Below are positions 59,085 to 64,000 of a DNA stretch of 64,000 bases, piece by piece. The DNA comes from Onstottus_B arcticum. GTDB taxonomy: Bacteria; Acidobacteriota; Blastocatellia; UBA7656. The translations under genes and the position numbers were made by a program. The stretch lies in contig JBBPIE010000001.1 in assembly GCA_038040485.1 (NCBI GenBank), positions 386,607 to 450,606 on the forward strand. Reading direction: 5' to 3'. Each line of letters begins with the position of its first letter. The first letter of the stretch is position 1. A model generated the notes under the pieces. The model saw only the letters and a program-made list of their open reading frames with translations. It was not told the origin of the DNA and ran no database searches.

Positions 59085-59510
59085 CTATTGGATGGTGTCC
59101 GAAGAGGCATCGGGAACGATCGTGGGGATTGGCGAGGCATGGTGATGAACCATTAACCAGCGGCCCTGGCGGCGCACGAACAGATTTGTAGCGGTAGCTC
59201 GCGCTGAATCGAAGCTGGCTTCGTTGAAGACGGTGATGTTCTCGGTGCAAGTGACCACGGCGAGATCGCCGGTCGTGTGAATCCACACTTCCGACGGAGA
59301 CGCCCTCATTTTTTGGCCGCCTTCGAAGATCATCTGCCAGCTCTCGCGAACCCGTTGCCACCCGGTGAGCAGGTTCCATCCAGGGTGCACGCACCTGACC
59401 CAGTCCTCGTGCGCCCACACTTGTTCCATCCGCTCCAGGTCTCCCGATTCAAGCGCGCGATAGAACCTTACATTTGCTTCTTCGATTGCTGTATCCGGAT
59501 CAGTGCTCAT
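59085..59510 (-). CDS. SnoaL/NTF2-like protein
   Basis: A 141-aa cone-shaped NTF2-fold protein: helix DTAIEEANVRFYRALESGDL, then MEQVWAHEDWVRCVHPGWNL, strands WIHTTGDLAVVTCTENITVF and ATNLFVRRQGRWLMVHHHAS ending in the HHHASP pattern typical of SnoaL-like proteins that resemble ketosteroid isomerase. ATG at 59510 gives the expected domain start; longer frames run into the upstream repeat. It may be an enzyme or a small-molecule-binding protein. Reaction unknown. Confidence 0.82.
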   Translation of the reverse strand: MSTDPDTAIEEANVRFYRALESGDLERMEQVWAHEDWVRCVHPGWNLLTGWQRVRESWQMIFEGGQKMRASPSEVWIHTTGDLAVVTCTENITVFNEASFDSARATATNLFVRRQGRWLMVHHHASPIPTIVPDASSDTIQ

Positions 59511-59559
59511 AAGCGGCGGAAGACTATACCAAGTCTGTGGCAGTGACAAGAGACGGGCA

Positions 59560-59681
59560 ATGGCCTGGGAGCGCAAGGTGATTTTGGATTTTAGATTTTG
59601 GATTTTAGATTGCCCCGGCAAACTCAAGCCAATCCAAAATCCAAAATCTAAAATCCAAAATCACCCTCCGCTCCCAGGCCA
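59560..59681. repeat. Heptamer inverted repeat (GATTTTR type)
   Basis: The left arm has GGCCTGGGAGCG, then alternating 7-base units GATTTTG and GATTTTA (59579-59611). The right arm has the complement (units CCAAAAT, CTAAAAT; 59630-59663), then CGCTCCCAGGCC (59670-59681). The two arms can pair over about 45 bases. It lies between two divergent genes. Confidence 0.85.
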
Positions 59682-59717
59682 ATCTGAGTGCGAGTGATGG
59701 ATGAACCACGGCCTCGA

Positions 59718-59726
59718 TGCTAGAAT
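59718..59726 (+). promoter_or_regulatory. Extended -10 promoter element TGCTAGAAT before trmFO
   Basis: The same 9-mer occurs at 4295 and 14252. If used, transcription would start near 59733, almost at the GTG of trmFO, giving a leaderless or near-leaderless mRNA. Confidence 0.45.
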
Positions 59727-59734
59727 CGGAGCAC

Positions 59735-61102
59735 GTGACTAACATCGTCGATGGCGAACCACAGATAACAGTGATAGGCGGAGGCCTGGCGGGAACTGAA
59801 GCTGCCTGGCAAGCAGCCAAGCGCGGCCTGCGCGTGCGACTGTTCGAGATGCGGCCCGCGCTTCCCACCGCCGCCCATCAAACTGCGAACCTCGGCGAGA
59901 TCGTCTGCTCGAACTCGCTGAAGTCCGACCAGCCCGGCAGTGCGCCTTACTTGTTGAAGGAAGAATTGCGAAGAGGCGGGTCGCTGTTGATGGACGTCGC
60001 TCACAAGACCGCAGTCCCGGCCGGAGCAGCGTTGGCGGTCGACCGCGAACGCTTTGCCGAAGAGGTGACTCGCCGCATCGCCGCGCATCCGAACATCGAG
60101 CTAACGCGCCGCGAAGTCACGGAGCTTCCGGCGGCTGGTCCGGTGATCATCGCGACCGGACCGCTCACATCGCCCGCCTTGTCGGAACAGATTGCAAAGC
60201 TGACCGGTTCGTCTCATCTCTACTTCTATGACGCGATTTCGCCGGTCGTCGACGCGGAGACTGTAGATCAACAGATCGCGTTTCGCGCGGCGCGCTACGA
60301 CAAAGGCGGGCCGGATTATCTCAACTGCCCGATGGATGAAGCCGAATACGGGCGATTCTACGACGCGCTCACCGCCGCCGAGTCGGTCGCGTTGCATGAG
60401 TTCGAGAAGACCATGTATTTCGAAGCGTGTCTTCCCATCGAAGAACTTGCGCGGCGCGGCCGCGATACGCTGCGCTACGGCCCGATGAAGCCGGTGGGAT
60501 TGCGCGATCCTCGAACCGGCAGGCAGCCGTATGCGGTGGTGCAGCTCAGGCAGGAAAACCTGCTGGCCGACAGCTACAACCTGGTCGGTTTCCAGAACCA
60601 CTTGAAGTTCGGCGAGCAGAAGCGCGTCTTGCGTCTGATCCCTGGGCTCGAGCAAGCCGAGTTCATCCGCTTTGGGCAGATTCATCGCAACACATTTATC
60701 TGCGCGCCGGCGGTGTTGACCGAGACGCTGCAAATGCGCACGCTCCCGCGCGTTCTCTTCGCGGGACAGATTTCCGGCGTCGAAGGATACATCGAAGCGA
60801 TGGCTACGGGATTCATGGCTGGAGTGCATGCGGTCGAGCTTGCGCGAGGGCGGACTCCCTGTCCCGCGCCCCGCCGCACAGCGATGGGAAGCCTTACCAA
60901 CTACATCGCCAACGCCGACACAAAGAACTTTCAACCGATGAACATCACGTTTGCGCTGCTGCCGCCGCTCGAGGAGGCGGACCGCCGCAGGGTACGCCGC
61001 AAGCTCGACCGCCACGCGTTGATGGTCGAGCTTGGCCTGAAGGATTTCGACTCGTGGCTCGCAGGCTACCTTCGGGGTGCGGCCGCGCATCGAGTCTTAT
61101 GA
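59735..61102 (+). CDS. trmFO: FADH2-dependent tRNA (uracil-54-C5)-methyltransferase TrmFO
   Basis: A 455-aa flavoprotein that makes ribothymidine at position 54 of tRNA, with methylene-tetrahydrofolate as carbon donor. FAD-binding start ITVIGGGLAGTEAAWQAAKR, then LGEIVCSNSLKSDQPGSAPY with the conserved Cys, YFEACLPIEELARRGRDTLR with the second conserved Cys, and LVGFQNHLKFGEQKRVLRLI, FIRFGQIHRNTFICAP and GQISGVEGYIEAMATG. Length is normal. The start is GTG at 59735; the upstream in-frame ATG (59717) overlaps the promoter-like TGCTAGAAT. The stop overlaps the next gene's possible ATG by ATGA. Confidence 0.93.
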   Translation: MTNIVDGEPQITVIGGGLAGTEAAWQAAKRGLRVRLFEMRPALPTAAHQTANLGEIVCSNSLKSDQPGSAPYLLKEELRRGGSLLMDVAHKTAVPAGAALAVDRERFAEEVTRRIAAHPNIELTRREVTELPAAGPVIIATGPLTSPALSEQIAKLTGSSHLYFYDAISPVVDAETVDQQIAFRAARYDKGGPDYLNCPMDEAEYGRFYDALTAAESVALHEFEKTMYFEACLPIEELARRGRDTLRYGPMKPVGLRDPRTGRQPYAVVQLRQENLLADSYNLVGFQNHLKFGEQKRVLRLIPGLEQAEFIRFGQIHRNTFICAPAVLTETLQMRTLPRVLFAGQISGVEGYIEAMATGFMAGVHAVELARGRTPCPAPRRTAMGSLTNYIANADTKNFQPMNITFALLPPLEEADRRRVRRKLDRHALMVELGLKDFDSWLAGYLRGAAAHRVL

Positions 61103-62298
61103 GCTTGAAGGAAAGAGGGAGTCTGTTCTTGCCACAAACGATTCGTCGACGGCTTCTTAGCTCAGTCGAAGCGCGATCGGATTTTGGAGTGCGGCGACTT
61201 GTCGCCGCTTTTCGTGATCCGACTGAGTGCAAAGCGGCGACAAGTCGCCGCACTCCAAAGACACCGCCACGGTTCACCATACAACTCCTTGCTTTGCTTC
61301 TTCCCTTTTCCTTTCTACTCATGCCGTTTGGCTTCGCCGCCGCGCAGTCCGGCCGGCAACCTCCTCCTCCCCCAAAGCCCCAACCGCCGCCGCAGTCGCA
61401 AGGCAAACGCCCCGTATCGCCGGCCCCGGGCGAACAGTCGACGCAGGATGACAAGCCGGTCAAGCTTCGGGCCGAACTAATCACCGTCGTCACGTCGGTA
61501 ACCGACCCCGCCGGGAATCAGGTAAACGACCTGACGCAGAAAGACTTCGCGCTGTACGAAGACAATGTGCCGCAGGACATCGCCGGGCTCTACCGCGAAG
61601 GCCAGTTGCCGCTGCGCATGATCTTTCTTTTCGACACCTCCAGCTCGATCAAGCATCGCTTCGACTTCGAGCAACGCGCGGCCGCGCGATTCTTTCGGCA
61701 GGTGATGCAGCCCGGCGACAAGGCCGCGATCATGAGCGTCGCTTCCGATCCGAAACTCGAAATCGGATTTACGGAGAGCGGAGAACAACTTGCAAACACG
61801 CTCGGGCTGCTCAAGCCCGAAGGGGCGACCGCGCTTTACGATGCTCTTATCGCGGCGGCGCGCTATCTCCGTCCTTCTGAAGGCAGGCACGTGATGATCG
61901 TGCTCTCGGATGGAACCGACACGGTCTCGAGTTCGACGCTTGCCAAAGCGCTGGCCGAGATTCAGATGTCGGATGCAGTGATTTATGGAGTGCACTCGAC
62001 CGGCGTCGCTCCTTCAGCAAACGTGCAAGACCTGGCTGGAGAGTTCGTGTTGAAGGCTCTGTGCGAAGACACCGGCGGCCGCGCGTTTTTTCCGCCGATC
62101 TACGAGGACCAAAAACGCGAGTCGCGCGACCTCGACGAAATATACAAGCGGCTTGCGGCGGATGTCCGCGCTCAGTTCGTGCTGACTTACTATTCAAATA
62201 ACGAAGCGAAGCGAGGTCTGTTCAGGACGATTCGGGTTGAGGTGAAACGTCCCGGGCTTCAAGTGCGGTCGCGCCGCGGGTACTATTCGGCGCAGTGA
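61099..62298 (+). CDS. VWFA-domain protein (acidobacterial type), start uncertain
   Basis: A protein of up to 399 aa. A hydrophobic signal-like segment (LLALLLPFSFLLMPFGFAAA) is followed by a Pro/Gln-rich linker, a beta-sandwich-like region (ELITVVTSVTDPAGNQVNDL, then FALYEDNVPQDI) and a VWA domain with the MIDAS motif DTSSS, later GATALYDALIAA and LSDGTDT. It is secreted and fits the acidobacterial VWFA-related family. ATG at 61099 overlaps the trmFO stop, but the first ~60 codons run through the palindrome at 61183-61259, and a later start such as TTG at 61294 would give a normal signal peptide. Role unknown. Confidence 0.8.
   Translation: MSLKERGSLFLPQTIRRRLLSSVEARSDFGVRRLVAAFRDPTECKAATSRRTPKTPPRFTIQLLALLLPFSFLLMPFGFAAAQSGRQPPPPPKPQPPPQSQGKRPVSPAPGEQSTQDDKPVKLRAELITVVTSVTDPAGNQVNDLTQKDFALYEDNVPQDIAGLYREGQLPLRMIFLFDTSSSIKHRFDFEQRAAARFFRQVMQPGDKAAIMSVASDPKLEIGFTESGEQLANTLGLLKPEGATALYDALIAAARYLRPSEGRHVMIVLSDGTDTVSSSTLAKALAEIQMSDAVIYGVHSTGVAPSANVQDLAGEFVLKALCEDTGGRAFFPPIYEDQKRESRDLDEIYKRLAADVRAQFVLTYYSNNEAKRGLFRTIRVEVKRPGLQVRSRRGYYSAQ
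61183..61259. repeat. Perfect 29-bp palindromic repeat (MITE/REP-like)
   Basis: Left arm TTTGGAGTGCGGCGAC... (61183-61211), right arm ...GTCGCCGCACTCCAAA (61231-61259), perfect over 29 bp with a 19-base centre. Each arm has an inner GGCGAC/GTCGCC palindrome. The frame of the VWFA gene stays open through it. Confidence 0.9.
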
Positions 62299-62306
62299 AC
62301 TGGGCG

Positions 62307-62394
62307 CATCATGTAGGGGTGGCCCTCCGTGGCCACCCCAGAATGTAAGTCCGGCGAACCTGGCGTGGCCACGGAGGGCCACCCCTACATGATG
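62307..62394. repeat. 34-bp palindromic repeat between VWFA and dipeptidase genes
   Basis: Left arm CATCATGTAGGGGTGGCC... (62307-62340), right arm ...GGCCACCCCTACATGATG (62361-62394), with one mismatch in 34 and a 20-base centre. Inner GTGGCC..GGCCAC palindromes are present. It may end transcription of the VWFA gene or be a small mobile palindrome. Confidence 0.88.
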
Positions 62395-62439
62395 CAGAAC
62401 GGTTCGGTTACAACGACTTCCAGTGAGGACAATAAATCT

Positions 62440-63798
62440 ATGGGCACAACTCGGTTAAGACTTGTCGCAGCAGTCTGCGTGATAGTGATCCTGGCGGCAG
62501 GACAGGTCCTTTCGTCCAGCGGCTTCGCCTCAGGCGGGCGCGACTTGCGATCATCGAACTCCCAATCTGAAAAGCGAGCATCTCGAACCCGTGCGTCGGC
62601 CACAACGACAAACAACGACACCGCCCTGCGTGCGCGAGCTGCGAAGCTCCATCGTTCGTCGATTGTCATTGACACTCACAACGACGTCACTTCGCCGCTC
62701 GCCGACCAGGGTTTCGACCTCGGCTCGAGCGGATTCGACAAAGACGGCAAGCTGACGACTCACACCGACCTCAAGCGAATGAAAGAAGGCGGGCTCGGCG
62801 CGGAGTTCTTCGCGGTCTACGTTGGCAAGGAGTTCGTCAACAAGAAACCCTCCGAAGGCGGAGGCGCGGCTCGCCGCGCGCTCGACGTCATTGACGTTGT
62901 GCTCGAGCAAGTCCGGCGGCATCCCGAGTCGCTCGAGATGGCTTCGACCACGGCGGACATTCGGCGCATCGCGAAGAAGGGAAGGATCGCCGCGCTGATG
63001 GGAATAGAAGGCGGTCACGCGATCGAGAACAGTCTTCGAACAATGCGGATGTTCTACAAACTGGGCATTCGATACATAACGCTCACTCACACAAACACGA
63101 ACGACTGGGCCGATTCCTCAGGCGACATAAACGACGCTTCGGTGCAGCACCACAACGGGCTGACCGATTTCGGCCGCGACGTCGTGCGTGAGATGAATCG
63201 TATCGGCATGATGGCCGACATCTCTCACGTAGCGGACAAGACCTTCTTCGATGTGGTCGAGGTGTCGCGCGCGCCTATCATCGCTTCGCACTCGTCCTGC
63301 CGGGCGCTGGCCAATCATCCTCGCAACATGACTGACGAGATGCTGAAAGCCATCGGGAAGAACGGCGGAGTGGTGATGGTCAACTTCTACGACGGATTTC
63401 TCGACCCGCGCAAAGTCGAGCTTGCGGCGCGGACACGCACCGTGCAGGAAGATCTGACGAAGCAATTTCCCAACGACCCTAAGCATGTCACGGACGAAGT
63501 CGAGAAGTCTCGTAAGACTAACGATCGGGGCAAGACGCCACTGTCTGTCCTGATCGATCACATCGATCACATTGCTAAAGTTGCCGGCATAGATCACGTG
63601 GGAATAGGCTCTGATTTTGATGGAGTCCCGCTGACGGGCTTGCCCGAAGGAATGGAAGACATCTCAAAGCTTCCGAACATCACTTATGAATTGATGAAGC
63701 GCGGCTACTCGGACACCGACATCAAGAAAGTCCTGGGCGAGAATCTCCTGCGAGTGATGTCTGAAGTCGAGCGTGTTGCGGGAGTTATGCAGAAGTGA
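62440..63798 (+). CDS. Membrane dipeptidase (M19 family), secreted
   Basis: A 452-aa zinc dipeptidase of the renal-dipeptidase type. Signal peptide or anchor about 1-25 (LRLVAAVCVIVILAAGQVLS). Zinc ligands: His-x-Asp in VIDTHNDVTSP, Glu in GIEGGHAIEN, His in IASHSSCRAL, and His in ADISHVADKTFFDVV. Near the C-terminus is GIGSDFDGVPLTGLPEG. ATG at 62440 has GTGAGGAC upstream; the earlier in-frame start lies in the palindrome. It cleaves dipeptides outside the cytoplasm, in nutrient uptake or peptide turnover. Confidence 0.92.
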   Translation: MGTTRLRLVAAVCVIVILAAGQVLSSSGFASGGRDLRSSNSQSEKRASRTRASATTTNNDTALRARAAKLHRSSIVIDTHNDVTSPLADQGFDLGSSGFDKDGKLTTHTDLKRMKEGGLGAEFFAVYVGKEFVNKKPSEGGGAARRALDVIDVVLEQVRRHPESLEMASTTADIRRIAKKGRIAALMGIEGGHAIENSLRTMRMFYKLGIRYITLTHTNTNDWADSSGDINDASVQHHNGLTDFGRDVVREMNRIGMMADISHVADKTFFDVVEVSRAPIIASHSSCRALANHPRNMTDEMLKAIGKNGGVVMVNFYDGFLDPRKVELAARTRTVQEDLTKQFPNDPKHVTDEVEKSRKTNDRGKTPLSVLIDHIDHIAKVAGIDHVGIGSDFDGVPLTGLPEGMEDISKLPNITYELMKRGYSDTDIKKVLGENLLRVMSEVERVAGVMQK

Positions 63799-63856
63799 AC
63801 GTCCGGCTGACGCCTGTGAGTTCTCACATGAGCCGACAAACGTCAAGTTTTTCAAT
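63797..63856 (+). terminator. Possible terminator after the dipeptidase
   Basis: A broken stem: ACGT/ACGT, CGGCT (63804-63808) with AGCCG (63831-63835), and TGTGAG with CTCACA, then GTTTTTC. The following ~145 bases to the window end show no gene. Confidence 0.4.
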
Positions 63857-64000
63857 TCTTGGAGAATAATCGATCCCGATACCCTAAGGTTGTTTACGGT
63901 TGTGCCAAAAGAATCGATAAGATAAAGAGAATTAGACAGTTTCCCGTCGAATTCATGTTGAACTAAACCGCTTCGCGGTGGCTTTGAGTTCTTGATTGAT

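Noticed and set aside
59717..59734. ATG at 59717 as start of trmFO
   Set aside because: It overlaps the TGCTAGAAT promoter-like motif, and the family normally begins just before the FAD-binding strand, closer to the GTG at 59735.
60427..61098. Long upstream extension of the VWFA frame inside trmFO
   Set aside because: It lies in another frame of a well-supported trmFO gene and is Arg/Pro-rich, typical of a shadow frame in GC-rich DNA.

Overview
The window looks like a chromosomal segment of an Acidobacteriota member, probably close to the class Blastocatellia. This rests on gene families, not on a marker gene: two large Oar-type outer-membrane receptors with an N-terminal carboxypeptidase-regulatory-like domain, an acidobacterial-type orphan FtsX/MacB permease, a VWFA protein of the acidobacterial type, many TPR proteins, an IPT/TIG plus lamin-tail surface protein, and moderately high G+C. 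No rRNA, tRNA or CRISPR array was seen.

Layout. 1-4.2 kb: end of a large surface protein, then a lower-GC RES-type toxin-antitoxin pair. 4.3-14.1 kb: a BNR-repeat lipoprotein, two TonB-family proteins, a roadblock protein, an ECF sigma/anti-sigma pair, pta, and groES-groEL with a sigma70-like promoter, a CIRCE operator and a terminator. 14.3-18.3 kb: a PP2C phosphatase, a Ser/Thr kinase and an FHA protein form a phospho-signalling set. 18.4-30.6 kb: TPR proteins, a tandem pair of small Cys-motif proteins, a GT-C glycosyltransferase, an HD protein, hutI, two paralogous secreted proteins behind a structured leader, and a sigma factor. 30.6-46.3 kb: an accessory block. 46.3-64 kb: anti-sigma factor and secreted protein, penicillin-acylase-type hydrolase, TPR protein, two Oar-type receptors, SnoaL-like protein, trmFO, VWFA protein and an M19 dipeptidase.

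The most interesting part is the accessory block. It holds a sigma factor, a decayed chimeric M16 peptidase locus, an orphan permease, an intact pair of secreted M16 peptidases, two class III lanthipeptide precursors too short for ordinary gene calling (57 and 54 aa), a LanKC synthetase and an ABC exporter. A diverged element of about 170-185 bp with ordered motifs and conserved inverted repeats is found three times, upstream of the M16 operon and upstream of each precursor. This ties the peptidases to the lanthipeptides by sequence. The working model is co-expression: LanKC modifies the peptides, the ABC transporter exports them, and the M16 pair is the candidate leader protease.

The block is bounded by an 88-bp direct repeat with one mismatch that spans a sigma/anti-sigma junction. 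The left copy has an intact sigma gene and a 26-codon anti-sigma stub; the right copy has a broken sigma gene and an intact anti-sigma gene. Recombination between the repeats would remove the block and rebuild one intact operon, as expected after Campbell-type integration of a circle, although decay of an old tandem duplication is possible.

Intergenic regions carry several unrelated palindromic families: three heptamer-based inverted repeats, a four-unit REP-like cluster, and three MITE-like palindromes, one of which is read through in the 5' part of a coding frame.
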